Source: an uncultured Collinsella sp. (GTDB lineage: Bacteria; Actinomycetota; Coriobacteriia; Coriobacteriales; Coriobacteriaceae). From it: a stretch of 64,000 bases of DNA. The position numbers and the translations under genes are program-made. Below are positions 33,947 to 43,475 of this stretch, in pieces (position 1 is the stretch's first letter; every line of letters starts with the position of its first letter). Location of the stretch: the NCBI GenBank assembly GCA_900541475.1, contig UQJV01000002.1, positions 1 to 64,000 of the forward strand, read 5' to 3'. The notes under the pieces were generated by a model. The model was not told where the DNA came from. It worked only from the letters and a program-made list of their open reading frames with translations, and did no database searches.

Positions 33947-34468
33947 TTGAGGTCCCAGTACAAAAACATCGCCCGTGTGGTCAAGCCGCACGGAAGGAAG
34001 GGGGAGGTCCTCGCGCAGCCGCTGCGGGGGCTTCCTTCTGTATTGACGCCGGGTATGCGCGTCGCCTTGACGCCGCCGGCGCTCAAGCGTGACCGTTTTT
34101 GCACGGTCACATCCGTCACCGATACGGGCGATGGCGATCTGGTCTCGTTTGAGGGCATTGATGACTTGACGGCCGCCGAGGGCATCACCGGATGCTACGT
34201 GCTGGCAAATCGTGACGACTTTGAGCTCGATTCGCTCGATGCCGCCTATACCGATCTGATGGGTCGCGAGGTGGTCGACGAGCGTTTCGGTTCGCTCGGC
34301 ACGATTGTCGAGATCATGTCGACGCCCGCCAACGATGTTTGGGTTGTCGAGGGCGATCGGTACGGCGAGGTGCTGATTCCCGTGATCGAGCAGGTTGTGC
34401 TCGATCTTCCCGATCAGGGGACAATTTCCGTCCACGTTATGGACGGGTTGATTGATATGGACAAGTAG
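33947..34468 (+). CDS. rimM: 16S rRNA processing protein RimM
   Basis: Assists maturation of the 30S head; 173 aa. The N-terminal barrel begins KNIARVVKPHGRKGEVLAQPL, followed by the linker and the PRC-barrel half (YTDLMGREVVDERFGSLGTIVEI, VWVVEGDRYGEVLIPVI). It starts at TTG four bases after the khpA stop with only a weak AGG site, implying coupled translation. trmD follows after ten bases. Confidence 0.94.
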   Translation: MRSQYKNIARVVKPHGRKGEVLAQPLRGLPSVLTPGMRVALTPPALKRDRFCTVTSVTDTGDGDLVSFEGIDDLTAAEGITGCYVLANRDDFELDSLDAAYTDLMGREVVDERFGSLGTIVEIMSTPANDVWVVEGDRYGEVLIPVIEQVVLDLPDQGTISVHVMDGLIDMDK

Positions 34469-34478
34469 GGAGGACAAC

Positions 34479-35237
34479 ATGCTGATTGAGACCCTTTCGG
34501 TCTTTCCCGAGATGTTTGAGCCCGTCATGTCCACATCGATCTTGGGCCGCGCCCGCAAGGCCGGCCTTTTTGATTTTAAGGCCTATAACCTGCGCGACTG
34601 GACGCACGACCGCCATCGTACCGTCGATGACGAGCCGTACGGCGGCGGGCAGGGCATGCTTATGAAGGTCGAGCCCATCGCCGAGGCCATCGAGGCTATT
34701 AGTTCCGAGGGTCCCAAGCCCACCGTGGTGTTCTTTACGCCCTGCGGCGAACCCTTTACGCAGCATGTGGCCGAGCGCCTGCTCAAAAGCGAGCGCCTGC
34801 TGTTTGTTTGCAGCCGCTACGAGGGCGTCGACGAGCGCGCTTATGCGTATGCCGACGAGCGCCTGTCGATCGGCGACTACGTGCTTACGGGCGGCGAGCT
34901 TCCCGCTATGGTCGTTGCCGATGCCGTCGTACGTTTGATTCCCGGCGCCCTTGGTGACGAGATGAGCAATGTCGATGAGTCGTTCTCGACTGCCGAGGAC
35001 GGTGGCCTGCTCGAGTACGCGCAGTACACCCGTCCCGCCGAGTTCAACGGCGAGGGCGTGCCGCCGGTGCTCGTGAGCGGTGACCATGCCAAGGTTGACG
35101 CCTGGCGCCGTAAGAATGCCATCGAGCGCACCTGCCGCTGGCGTCCCGACCTGATCGAGACGGCGCGGCTTACGCCCGAGGAGCGCGCATACGCGCAGGA
35201 CATCCTGGACGCATCGTATTCGCAGAGCAAGGAGTGA
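34479..35237 (+). CDS. trmD: tRNA (guanine-N1-)-methyltransferase
   Basis: Methylates G37 of tRNAs reading CNN codons. The 252-aa protein shows IETLSVFPEMFEPV, DDEPYGGGQGMLMK, FVCSRYEGVDER and the knot region IGDYVLTGGELPAMV. The ATG at 34479 follows GGGAGG; nine earlier codons are ignored. lepB follows after two bases. Confidence 0.96.
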   Translation: MLIETLSVFPEMFEPVMSTSILGRARKAGLFDFKAYNLRDWTHDRHRTVDDEPYGGGQGMLMKVEPIAEAIEAISSEGPKPTVVFFTPCGEPFTQHVAERLLKSERLLFVCSRYEGVDERAYAYADERLSIGDYVLTGGELPAMVVADAVVRLIPGALGDEMSNVDESFSTAEDGGLLEYAQYTRPAEFNGEGVPPVLVSGDHAKVDAWRRKNAIERTCRWRPDLIETARLTPEERAYAQDILDASYSQSKE

Positions 35238-35239
35238 GA

Positions 35240-35803
35240 ATGGTTCCATCGCAGCATTCCGTGCTAAAGGGTGCGTTTGAGTGGATCGTGGTCGTCGCGA
35301 TCGCACTGGTCGCCACCTTCCTGATTCGCTCGTTTGTGGTCGAACCCTTTGTGGTGCCCACCGGCTCCATGGAGTCCACGATCGAGATCGGCGACCAGAT
35401 CCTGGCGCAAAAGGTGAGCCTTAAGCTCGGCCAGCCTGTCAGCCAAGGCGATATCGTGGTGTTCCACAACCCCGATGTCACCTCCGAGCACGATGTTCTC
35501 GTCAAGCGTGTTATTGCCACGGCCGGCCAGACGGTCGACCTTCGGGACGGCAAGGTGGTCGTTGACGGCCAGGCGCTCGACGAGGACTACACGACCGGCA
35601 TGAGCTGGCCGCTTTCGGTCCAGGCTCCCGGCGCTCAGGTAAGCTATCCCTACACCGTTCCCGACGGGTGCGTGTGGGTGATGGGCGACAACCGCGAAAA
35701 CTCTGCCGACTCACGTTACTTTGGTCCCGTCGATCGCTCTGATTTGATCGCCGTGGCGCTTGTGCGCTACTGGCCGCTCAACCGCATCGGCGCTATCGAC
35801 TAA
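35240..35803 (+). CDS. lepB: Signal peptidase I
   Basis: Cleaves signal peptides of exported proteins at the outer membrane face. The 187-aa protein has one N-terminal helix (IVVVAIALVATFLIRSFV), the catalytic Ser in PTGSMESTI, the catalytic Lys in VLVKRVIA, and MGDNRENSADSR. The ATG at 35240 is seven bases after AAGGAG at the trmD end. Confidence 0.95.
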   Translation: MVPSQHSVLKGAFEWIVVVAIALVATFLIRSFVVEPFVVPTGSMESTIEIGDQILAQKVSLKLGQPVSQGDIVVFHNPDVTSEHDVLVKRVIATAGQTVDLRDGKVVVDGQALDEDYTTGMSWPLSVQAPGAQVSYPYTVPDGCVWVMGDNRENSADSRYFGPVDRSDLIAVALVRYWPLNRIGAID

Positions 35804-35862
35804 AAACCGCTATAGTACAGTACCTAACCGTGTAATCGTTTCGACGAGGGGATATTAGAGGC

Positions 35863-36774
35863 ATGAACGCTTCATCGCTTTCCTTCCAAGACATCATCCT
35901 GCGTCTCCAGCAGTACTGGGGCGAGCAGGGCTGCGTCATTATGCAGCCCTATGACTCTGAGGTCGGTGCCGGTACCTTCCACACCGCGACCACGCTGCGC
36001 TCGCTCGGTCCCGCCGAGTGGCGCACCTGCTACGCTCAGCCTTGCCGCCGTCCCGCCGACGGCCGCTACGGCGAGAACCCCAACCGCATGCAGCACTACT
36101 ATCAGTTCCAGGTGCTCATCAAGCCGTCGCCGGTCAACGCCCAGGAGCTCTACCTGGGTTCGCTGGCTGCCATTGGCCTGGACCCCAACGACCATGACGT
36201 CCGTTTTGTCGAGGACGACTGGGAGAGCCCGACCCTGGGCGCCTGGGGCCTTGGCTGGGAGGTCTGGCTTAACGGCATGGAGGTCACGCAGTTCACGTAC
36301 TTCCAGCAGGTGGGCGGCATCGAGGTCGACCCCGTGCCCGTCGAGATCACCTACGGCCTGGAGCGCATCGCCATGTACGCCCAGGGCGTCAACTCCGTCT
36401 ATGACTTGGTGTGGAGCTATCTGCCCGACGGCACGCCTATGACTTATGGCGACGTGTTCCTGGAGAACGAGCGTGAGTTTAGCGCCTACAACTTTGAGGT
36501 CGCCAACGTCGAGATGATGCGTCAGAAGTTTGACGACTACGAGGCCGAGTGTCATTCCTGCCTTGAGCGCAAGCTGCCGCTGCCCGCATACGACTGCGTC
36601 ATGAAGTGCAGCCATGCCTTCAACCTGCTCGATGCCCGCGGCGCACTATCCGCGGTCGAGCGTGCCAACTACATCCTGCGCGTCCGCGCCGTCGCCAAGG
36701 CGTGCTGCGAGGCCTATATGGCCGAGGTCGCCGGAGTCAACGAGAATGCCGACCAGGAAGGCGAGGTGGCGTAA
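35863..36774 (+). CDS. glyQ: Glycyl-tRNA synthetase alpha subunit
   Basis: Catalytic subunit of the bacterial-type heterotetrameric GlyRS; 303 aa. [25 protein letters not shown] and [25 protein letters not shown] are hallmarks. The beta subunit is four bases downstream. The 59-base gap before it contains a TATAGT box (35811-35816) and has no room for a T-box leader. Confidence 0.97.
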   Translation: MNASSLSFQDIILRLQQYWGEQGCVIMQPYDSEVGAGTFHTATTLRSLGPAEWRTCYAQPCRRPADGRYGENPNRMQHYYQFQVLIKPSPVNAQELYLGSLAAIGLDPNDHDVRFVEDDWESPTLGAWGLGWEVWLNGMEVTQFTYFQQVGGIEVDPVPVEITYGLERIAMYAQGVNSVYDLVWSYLPDGTPMTYGDVFLENEREFSAYNFEVANVEMMRQKFDDYEAECHSCLERKLPLPAYDCVMKCSHAFNLLDARGALSAVERANYILRVRAVAKACCEAYMAEVAGVNENADQEGEVA

Positions 36775-36777
36775 GCC

Positions 36778-38874
36778 ATGGCAGACGCTAAGGATTTCCT
36801 GTTTGAGATCGGTACGGAGGAAATGCCCTCCGCACCGCTGAGCAATGCCGTCAAGCAGCTTGGCACCATGATCGCCAAGGGTCTCGACGAGGCCGGTCTG
36901 GCCCATGGCGAGGTCCGCGTGATCTCGAGCCCGCGTCGCCTGGCTGCGCTCGTGGCCAACGTCGCCACCGCGACCGATGAGGTCCATGAGGTCAAGCGCG
37001 GCCCTGCGGCAAACATTGCCTTTGATGCCGACGGCAATGCCACCAAGGCCGCCCAGGGGTTTGCCCGCAAGTGCGGTGTGGCTGCCGAGGACCTGGTCCG
37101 TCGCGAGGACACCGACGGTCGCGAGTATGTGTTCGCCGAGAAGAACATTCCCTCCGCACCGGCTACGCCGATCCTGACGGCCCTGTGCGAGAAGACTATC
37201 GCTGGCCTGCAGTGGCCCAACTATCGCAGCCAGCGTTGGGGCCACGAGCACGCTACGTTTGTTCGTCCGGTCCGTTGGATCTGCTGCCTTCTGGGCGAAG
37301 ACGTCGTGCCCGTGTCGTTTGCCGATGTGACGAGTGGCAACACCACGCGTGGTCATCGCGTACTTGGCCCCGGTGACCATGTGGTCGCCAGCCCCGCCGT
37401 CTACGAGCAGGTGCTCGAGGACGCCGGTGTGCTTTCTGCCGAGCGTCGTCGTAAGGCCATCCTTGCCGGTATCGCCGAGGTCGAGGCTGCTCGCCCCGGT
37501 TGCCATGTCGACACGCCCAAGAAGGTTTTTGAGGAGGTCATCAACCTCTGCGAGTGGCCGACGGTGCTCGTCGGTACCTTCGATGAGGAGTTCCTCAAGG
37601 TCCCGCATGAGATCATCTGCGAGTCCATGCTCACCAACCAGCGCTACTTCCCGATCTATGATGGCGAGGGCAAGCTTACGCGTGAGTTCGTGGTCGTCTC
37701 CAACAGCAAGCCCGAGAACGCCGAGCGCGTGATCGACGGCAACGAGCGCGTCGTGCGCGCCCGTCTGGACGACGCCAAGTTCTTCTACGAGGAGGACCTG
37801 AAGATCTCCCTCGACGAGTTCCGCGAGCGTCTGGCCAAGGTCGCCTTCCAGGAGAAGCTCGGTAGCGTGCTCGCCAAGTCCGAGCGCATTGAGCAGCTCG
37901 CACTCGCCATCGCTCGCGAGGCCCATCTGGGCGCCCACCTTGCCGCCGATGCCGCTCGCGCCGCTCACCTGTGCAAGGCCGACCTGGTATCCAACGCCGT
38001 CGTCGAGTTCACGAGCCAGCAGGGCGTGATGGGCGGTTACTACGCTATCGCGATGGGGGAGAACGACGAGGTCGCCCACGCCATCCGCGATCACTATCGT
38101 CCCCGCTTTGCAGGCGATGAGCTGCCCGAGGGCACCGCTGGCTGCATCGTGGCCTGTGCCGACAAGCTCGATACCATCGCCGGTATCTTTGCCATCGGCG
38201 AGCCTCCGACCGGCTCTTCGGACCCGTACGCGCTGCGTCGCGCCGCTATCGGCATTATCAACATCCTGCGCGATCGTCTGCCGATCGACCCCACGTCGCT
38301 GATCGACTTTGCCCTTGAGCTCTATAGCGAGCAAGGCATTGAGTTCGACTCCGCCGAGGTCGCCCAACAGGTCCGTGACTTCTTCCATGGCCGCCTGGTG
38401 AGCATGGCCCGCGACGAGAAGATTCCTGCCGATACCGTCGCCGCCGTCTCTGCGGTGCACATCATCGCCCCGTCGGTCTTCTTCGCCCGCTGCGCCGCCC
38501 TCGACGAAGCCCGCAAGAACGATGCCGAGACCTTCGACAACCTGGCTACCGCCTATGCCCGCGCCGCGCACATCTCCAAGCCCGAGCTGGGTGCGGAGTA
38601 CGACCGCAGCCTGATGGGCGAGGTCGAGCTCGCGCTCGCCGACGCCTCCGAGGCTGCTCAGATCGCCGTCGATGCTGCTCTCGCCGCCGAGGATTACCCG
38701 GCCGCATTTGCCGCCCTTGCAGCTCTGCGCGCCCCCATCGACCGCTTCTTCGACGAGGTTATGGTCATGGACAAGGACGAGCAGCTCCGCGATAATCGCC
38801 TTAAGCTGCTCAACCGCTTTGAGGCCGTTTTCTCCGGCATCGCAAACATCGGTGAGCTTGCTCGCAAAAAGTAA
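36778..38874 (+). CDS. glyS: Glycyl-tRNA synthetase beta subunit
   Basis: 698 aa. It starts with the characteristic DFLFEIGTEEMPS, then FLRPVRW-like TFVRPVRWICCLL, the central QGVMGGYYA and PTGSSDPYALRRAAIGIINI, and a C-terminal anticodon-binding part (VMVMDKDEQLRDNRLKLL). It binds tRNA and supports the alpha subunit. It lies four bases after glyQ. Confidence 0.97.
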   Translation: MADAKDFLFEIGTEEMPSAPLSNAVKQLGTMIAKGLDEAGLAHGEVRVISSPRRLAALVANVATATDEVHEVKRGPAANIAFDADGNATKAAQGFARKCGVAAEDLVRREDTDGREYVFAEKNIPSAPATPILTALCEKTIAGLQWPNYRSQRWGHEHATFVRPVRWICCLLGEDVVPVSFADVTSGNTTRGHRVLGPGDHVVASPAVYEQVLEDAGVLSAERRRKAILAGIAEVEAARPGCHVDTPKKVFEEVINLCEWPTVLVGTFDEEFLKVPHEIICESMLTNQRYFPIYDGEGKLTREFVVVSNSKPENAERVIDGNERVVRARLDDAKFFYEEDLKISLDEFRERLAKVAFQEKLGSVLAKSERIEQLALAIAREAHLGAHLAADAARAAHLCKADLVSNAVVEFTSQQGVMGGYYAIAMGENDEVAHAIRDHYRPRFAGDELPEGTAGCIVACADKLDTIAGIFAIGEPPTGSSDPYALRRAAIGIINILRDRLPIDPTSLIDFALELYSEQGIEFDSAEVAQQVRDFFHGRLVSMARDEKIPADTVAAVSAVHIIAPSVFFARCAALDEARKNDAETFDNLATAYARAAHISKPELGAEYDRSLMGEVELALADASEAAQIAVDAALAAEDYPAAFAALAALRAPIDRFFDEVMVMDKDEQLRDNRLKLLNRFEAVFSGIANIGELARKK

Positions 38875-38908
38875 GCTAGCCTGCGCATAAGCGCAAAAGG
38901 AGCCCCGC

Positions 38909-39784
38909 ATGGATTGCCCGGTCACCGCTCGTCCCACCGTTATCGTTATCTCCGACTCGCTCGGTGATACCGCTTGTGAGGTGGTGCTTGCGGCGTCCGG
39001 GCAATTTGATGAAGGGGCTTTTCATCTCTTGCGCCTGCCCAAGGTGACCTCGGTGGAGCAGGTTAAATCGTTTGTGGGTCCGCGTGTTGATGCGGACCAT
39101 CGCGATATTGCCGTGTTCCACACCATTGTCGATCCGGCGCTTCGCGCCCGCGTGCTCGATTACCTGGGCATGCTGCATATCCGTTCGGTCGACTTGATCG
39201 GCCCGACACTTGCCGTGCTTTCGTCGCTCATCGGTGCGTCGCCCAAGGGCGTTGCAGGCGTGATTCACAAGACCGATGACCGCTATTTCCATCGCATCGA
39301 GGCCATGGAGTATTTTGTTGAGCACGACGACGGGCGCGGTTGCGACGATCTGTCGGGTGCCGATATCGTGCTGCTGGGCGTATCGCGCACGTCCAAGACG
39401 CCGCTGTCGATGTATTTGGCCTATCAGGGTTACAAGGTTGCCAATGTTCCTTTGGCCCATGGCATGGAGCCACCGAAGTCAATTTACGAGGTCGACCCGA
39501 TGCGGTTGTTTGGCCTGATTTCGACTGTCGATGTGATCTCCGGGATTCGCGATAGCCGCTTGGGCGATGATTACACCCGTGCCGTTGCCGGCTCCTATGC
39601 CGAGCCCGAGAGCGTACGCAGCGAGCTCGAGGAAGCCCGCGCTCTCATGAAGCGCCTGGGCTGCTTTGTGGTGCGTACCGACGGCAAGGCGATCGAGGAG
39701 AGCGCCTCCGAGATCATAAGTCACTTGGTTGAAATCCAAGAAGCCCGTGCCCGCCGCGCCACCCGCCGAGCCCACCAAAGCTAG
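38909..39784 (+). CDS. ppsR: PPDK regulatory kinase / pyrophosphorylase
   Basis: DUF299 family enzyme that inactivates pyruvate, phosphate dikinase with ADP and reactivates it with phosphate. The 291-aa protein has the P-loop-like GVSRTSKTPLSMYLA and an N-terminal ISDSLGDTACEV. Its target gene ppdK lies directly downstream after about 300 bases, a strong functional context. The ATG at 38909 is preceded by AAAAGGAG. Confidence 0.95.
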   Translation: MDCPVTARPTVIVISDSLGDTACEVVLAASGQFDEGAFHLLRLPKVTSVEQVKSFVGPRVDADHRDIAVFHTIVDPALRARVLDYLGMLHIRSVDLIGPTLAVLSSLIGASPKGVAGVIHKTDDRYFHRIEAMEYFVEHDDGRGCDDLSGADIVLLGVSRTSKTPLSMYLAYQGYKVANVPLAHGMEPPKSIYEVDPMRLFGLISTVDVISGIRDSRLGDDYTRAVAGSYAEPESVRSELEEARALMKRLGCFVVRTDGKAIEESASEIISHLVEIQEARARRATRRAHQS

Positions 39785-39790
39785 CTTATT

Positions 39791-39828
39791 GGGATAGCTA
39801 AAAATGCCCCGTCTAAAAAAGACTACCT
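39791..39828 (+). repeat. Solo right arm of the GGGACGGGGC repeat family
   Basis: The sequence from AGCTAAAAATGCCCCGTC to AGACTACC follows the right arm of copy 1 (6016-6048) with a few substitutions. It lacks the left arm and centre. It directly follows the ppsR stop. Confidence 0.6.
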
Positions 39829-40081
39829 AAAATAATGCACGATAATGGTAAAGCGATTTAGCAAGATACTTGCATTTGACCTGCAATTCTCTTGCATTGG
39901 TATCTTCATAAGGTAACCAACTTTACCTACCGTTTACCGCCACATTTACCACGTTTACCAAACCCCGTACCCTCTTCTCATGTCAGCGTGAAACCCGCCG
40001 TATAGTTCCTTCACGGCCCGCATCCGGCGGGTCGATTCGTCACCACGGTCGTGCGCGAGAGCGTATGGAAGGGGAAGTATC
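39829..40081 (+). promoter_or_regulatory. ppdK upstream region with TTTACC repeat array
   Basis: This AT-rich stretch has four TTTACC motifs at 39922-39927, 39933-39938, 39945-39950 and 39954-39959, plus a GGTAAA in the opposite orientation at 39847-39852 and a GGTAAC at 39912-39917. Two CTTGCATT direct repeats lie at 39869 and 39891. A TATAGT box at 40001-40006 is a possible -10, which would put the array at roughly -50 to -90. CCCGCCG (39994-40000) and CGGCGGG (40025-40031) can form a stem. The binding protein is unknown. Confidence 0.5.
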
Positions 40082-42832
40082 GTGAGCGATTGCAAGAGGG
40101 TTTACCGTTTTGGAACCGACGCCCAGGGCACCTGCGTCACTGAGGGCGACAAATCCATGAACTTCGTGCTTGGCGGCAAGGGCGCAAACCTAGCCGAGAT
40201 GAGCCGCATCGGCCTGCCGGTTCCCGGTGGCTTTACCATTACCTGCCAGACCTGTGTCGAGTACTCCGGTGCCGGCAACGTCTGGCCCGAAGGTGCACTC
40301 GATGAGATCGTTGCTGCCGAGGCCGACCTCGAGGCCCGCTGCGGCAAGAAGCTCGGCGACGCCTCCGATCCGCTGCTCGTATCGGTGCGCTCGGGCGCTC
40401 CGTTCTCCATGCCCGGCATGATGGACACGGTCCTCAACTTGGGCCTCAACGACGACTCCGTTCAGGGCCTCATCGCCCAGACGCAAAACCCGCGCTTTGC
40501 CTGGGACAGCTACCGCCGCTTTATCCAGATGTTCTCCAACGTCGTTATGGGCGTCGATTCCGACCTGTTCGAGAACGCCCTGACCCAGGCCCGCCTGGTT
40601 GCCGGTGTTCGCGTCGATTCCGAGCTTTCAGCCGAGGACCTGCAGGAGCTCGTCGAGACTTTCAAGGGCATTTACTCAGACAACGTTGAGGCCGCTCTGT
40701 ACCCCGAGCTCGAGGTCGCGGACGGCAAGCCCGTCTTCCCGCGCGATCCGGAGCTCCAGCTGCGCCTTGCCATTCAGGCCGTCTTTGGCAGCTGGATGAA
40801 CGAGCGTGCCCGCATCTACCGCAAGCAGCATGGCATTTCCGACGATCTCGGCACCGCCGTCAACGTGCAGGCCATAGTCTTTGGCAACAAGGGCGATACC
40901 TCTGCGACCGGCGTCGCCTTTACGCGCAACCCGGCCGACGGCACCAAGGAGTTCTACGGTGACTTTTTGGTTAACGCCCAGGGTGAGGACGTTGTCGCCG
41001 GCATCCGCAACACCGAGCCCATTGCCGACCTCAAGGCCACCCCGGGCCTCGAGTCTGCAGGTGAGGAGCTCGAGCGCGTGTTCCTGACGCTCGAGGACCA
41101 TTACCGCGATATGTGCGATATCGAGTTCACCATCGAGCAGGGCAAGCTCTGGATGCTCCAGACCCGCGTGGGCAAGCGCACTGCCACCGCCGCCCTGCGC
41201 ATTGCCATCGAAATGGTCGAGGAGGGTCTGATCACCCGCGAGGAGGCTGTGGGCCGCATCGATCCCGCGCAGCTCGACCAGCTCCTGCACCCGCAGTTCG
41301 ACTCCTCCAAGAAGTACGAGCCGCTCGCATGCGGCCTTAACGCCAGTCCCGGTGCCGCCGTGGGCGAGGTCGTGTTCTCGAGCGATGACGCCGTCGCGCG
41401 TTCTGCCGAGGGCCATAAGGTCATTCTGGTCCGCTGGGAGACCAACCCCGACGACCTGAAGGGTATGGTCGCCGCCGAGGGTATCCTGACCAGCCACGGT
41501 GGCAAGACGAGCCATGCCGCCGTTATCGCTCGCGGTATGGGCACGCCCTGCGTCTGCGGCGTCGAGCGCTTCCACATCGACGCCGCCGAGAAGGTCGTGC
41601 GCATCGAGGGCAGCGACCGCGTGCTGCATGAGGGCGATGTCATCTCCATCGACGGCACCCAGGGTATCGTCGTCGACGGCGCCGTTGATCTGGTTTCGGC
41701 CGAGCTCACCGGCGACCTGGACACCATCCTGTCCTGGGCCGACGAGATTCGTCAGGACGAGACCGGCGGCCACGCCAACCATGTGCGCGTCAACGCCGAC
41801 AACCCCGAGGATGCCGCGCTCGCCCTCGAGTTTGGCGCCGAGGCTATCGGCCTGTGCCGCACCGAGCACATGTTCCTGGGCGACCGCAAAAACATCATCC
41901 AGAGCTTCATCCTGTCCGATGATGAGGCCGTGAAGCAGCAGGCCCTGGCTGACCTGCTCAAGGTTCAGACTGAGGACTTCCTGGCGATGTTCAAGACCAT
42001 GTCCGGTCGCGATGTGGTCGTCCGCCTGCTCGATCCGCCGCTGCATGAGTTCCTGGATAATCCTCGCGAGCTCGAGGTCGCCATCACCAAGAAGGAAGCC
42101 GCTGGCGCCAGCGAGGAAGAGCTTGCCGTCCTACGTGCCCGACTGCGTCGTATCGACGGCATGGTCGAGTCGAACCCCATGCTCGGCTTGCGCGGCGTGC
42201 GCCTGTCCGTTGTCTTTGGCGACCTGCCACTCATGCAAGTTCGCGCTGTCGCCACGGCAGCCGCCCGCCTTATTAAGGAGGGCGTCGATCCGCGTCCCGA
42301 GATCATGGTTCCGCTTGTCTCCATTACGGCGGAGCATGTCCAGACCCGCGAGGTCATCGAGCGCGTGATCGCCGAGGTTTCTGCCGAGGAGGGCGTCGAG
42401 CTCAATATTCCCGTGGGCACGATGCTCGAGCTGCCGCGCTCCTGTATGGTCGCCGACGAGATCGCTCAGCACGCCGACTTCTTCTGCTTTGGCACCAACG
42501 ACCTTACGCAGACGACCTTCGGCTTCTCTCGCGAGGACGCCGAGGCCAAGTTCATCCCCCTGTACATGCACAAGAAGATCTTGAAAGACAACCCCTTCGA
42601 GACCATCGACTCGGCGGTACTCGAGCTGGTGCGCATGGCCGTTGAGAAGGGTCGCACCACCAACCCCGACATGCACTTTGGCGTGTGCGGCGAGCACGGC
42701 GGCGACCCCAAATCCATTAAGGACCTGTTCAACGTGGCCGACGTGGACTATGTGTCCTGTTCGCCCTATCGCGTACCCCTCGCACGTCTTGCGGCCGCGC
42801 AGGCCAAGCTCGAGGCGAAGCGCTCCGCCTAA
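40082..42832 (+). CDS. ppdK: Pyruvate, phosphate dikinase
   Basis: Reversibly converts pyruvate, ATP and phosphate to PEP, AMP and pyrophosphate; in anaerobes it often supports PPi-dependent glycolysis or gluconeogenesis. The 916-aa protein has the ATP-grasp half (GGKGANLAEMSRIGLPVPGGFT), the phosphohistidine loop GGKTSHAAVIARGMG (His478) and the PEP-barrel CRTEHMF, FCFGTNDLTQTTFGFSR and GVCGEHGGDP. It starts at GTG after GGGGAAG. PpsR encoded upstream presumably targets the Thr next to the catalytic His. Confidence 0.97.
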   Translation: MSDCKRVYRFGTDAQGTCVTEGDKSMNFVLGGKGANLAEMSRIGLPVPGGFTITCQTCVEYSGAGNVWPEGALDEIVAAEADLEARCGKKLGDASDPLLVSVRSGAPFSMPGMMDTVLNLGLNDDSVQGLIAQTQNPRFAWDSYRRFIQMFSNVVMGVDSDLFENALTQARLVAGVRVDSELSAEDLQELVETFKGIYSDNVEAALYPELEVADGKPVFPRDPELQLRLAIQAVFGSWMNERARIYRKQHGISDDLGTAVNVQAIVFGNKGDTSATGVAFTRNPADGTKEFYGDFLVNAQGEDVVAGIRNTEPIADLKATPGLESAGEELERVFLTLEDHYRDMCDIEFTIEQGKLWMLQTRVGKRTATAALRIAIEMVEEGLITREEAVGRIDPAQLDQLLHPQFDSSKKYEPLACGLNASPGAAVGEVVFSSDDAVARSAEGHKVILVRWETNPDDLKGMVAAEGILTSHGGKTSHAAVIARGMGTPCVCGVERFHIDAAEKVVRIEGSDRVLHEGDVISIDGTQGIVVDGAVDLVSAELTGDLDTILSWADEIRQDETGGHANHVRVNADNPEDAALALEFGAEAIGLCRTEHMFLGDRKNIIQSFILSDDEAVKQQALADLLKVQTEDFLAMFKTMSGRDVVVRLLDPPLHEFLDNPRELEVAITKKEAAGASEEELAVLRARLRRIDGMVESNPMLGLRGVRLSVVFGDLPLMQVRAVATAAARLIKEGVDPRPEIMVPLVSITAEHVQTREVIERVIAEVSAEEGVELNIPVGTMLELPRSCMVADEIAQHADFFCFGTNDLTQTTFGFSREDAEAKFIPLYMHKKILKDNPFETIDSAVLELVRMAVEKGRTTNPDMHFGVCGEHGGDPKSIKDLFNVADVDYVSCSPYRVPLARLAAAQAKLEAKRSA

Positions 42833-42869
42833 CGTTTTGGGTTTAGACGCCTAGCGTAGCCCCTTCATG

Positions 42870-42897
42870 CCGCCCGTCTCATTCGCGAGGCGGGCGG
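42870..42897 (+). terminator. Hairpin after ppdK
   Basis: CCGCCCGTCTC pairs with GAGGCGGGCGG with one mismatch around ATTCGC. It is followed by TTATCATG, so the U tract is weak. Confidence 0.6.
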
Positions 42898-42943
42898 TTA
42901 TCATGTGCGGGTTTTGTCTTTTTGTCTGCGTAAAAAATTGTTC

Positions 42944-42971
42944 TTGCAGCAGAAACCCGCGCGTGTATACT
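42944..42971 (+). promoter_or_regulatory. Promoter of rplS
   Basis: TTGCAG at 42944-42949 and TATACT at 42966-42971 with a 16-bp spacer. The leader to the rplS ATG is about 62 bases. Confidence 0.65.
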
Positions 42972-43040
42972 CGAATACGTTTGTTCAACTACGTGCCGGC
43001 CAAGGTGGTACGGCACCTCTAGAAGAGTAAGGAATTGCAC

Positions 43041-43382
43041 ATGGATTACATCCGCGCAATCGAGCGTCAGCAGATCCGCGAGGACATCCCGCAGGTCCGC
43101 GTTGCCGACAACGTCAAGGTTCACTACCGCATTAAGGAAGGCGACCGCGAGCGCATCCAGGTTTTCCAGGGTGACGTCATCCGCATGGCCGGCGCCGGTG
43201 CCCGTGAGACCTTCACCGTCCGCAAGATTTCCTTCGGTGTCGGTGTTGAGCGTACCTTCCCGCTTCACAGCCCCAAGATCGCCAAGCTCGAGGTCGTCCG
43301 TCATGGTCGCGTCCGTCGCGCCAAGCTGTACTACCTCCGCGACAAGGTGGGCAAGGCTGCTCGCATCCCCGAGAAGCGCTAA
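43041..43382 (+). CDS. rplS: 50S ribosomal protein L19
   Basis: 113 aa at the subunit interface. The core [25 protein letters not shown] and [23 protein letters not shown] is diagnostic. The ATG at 43041 follows AAGGAA. In many genomes rplS directly follows trmD; here lepB, glyQS, ppsR and ppdK intervene and it has its own promoter and terminator. Confidence 0.97.
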   Translation: MDYIRAIERQQIREDIPQVRVADNVKVHYRIKEGDRERIQVFQGDVIRMAGAGARETFTVRKISFGVGVERTFPLHSPKIAKLEVVRHGRVRRAKLYYLRDKVGKAARIPEKR

Positions 43383-43416
43383 GAAGATCGCAGCGTCTGT
43401 CCACTCGTTTGGACAC

Positions 43417-43447
43417 AAGGGTCACCTTCGGGTGGCCCTTCTTTTTA
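43417..43447 (+). terminator. Terminator after rplS
   Basis: AAGGGTCACC and GGTGGCCCTT form a 10-bp stem with a TTCG tetraloop, followed by CTTTTT. Confidence 0.9.
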
Positions 43448-43475
43448 TCTGATTTGCATGCAAGGAGGGCCTGGT

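Noticed and set aside
35804..35862. A T-box leader for glyQS
   Set aside because: The gap is only 59 bases with no T-box sequence or specifier loop.
36646..38937. A 763-codon open frame on the minus strand opposite glyS
   Set aside because: Shadow frame of a clear glyS gene with no recognisable domain or ribosome site. Similar long antisense frames occur opposite most genes here because of codon bias.
39922..39959. A CRISPR-like array
   Set aside because: The repeated unit is only six bases with 3-6-bp gaps, far below repeat-spacer dimensions.
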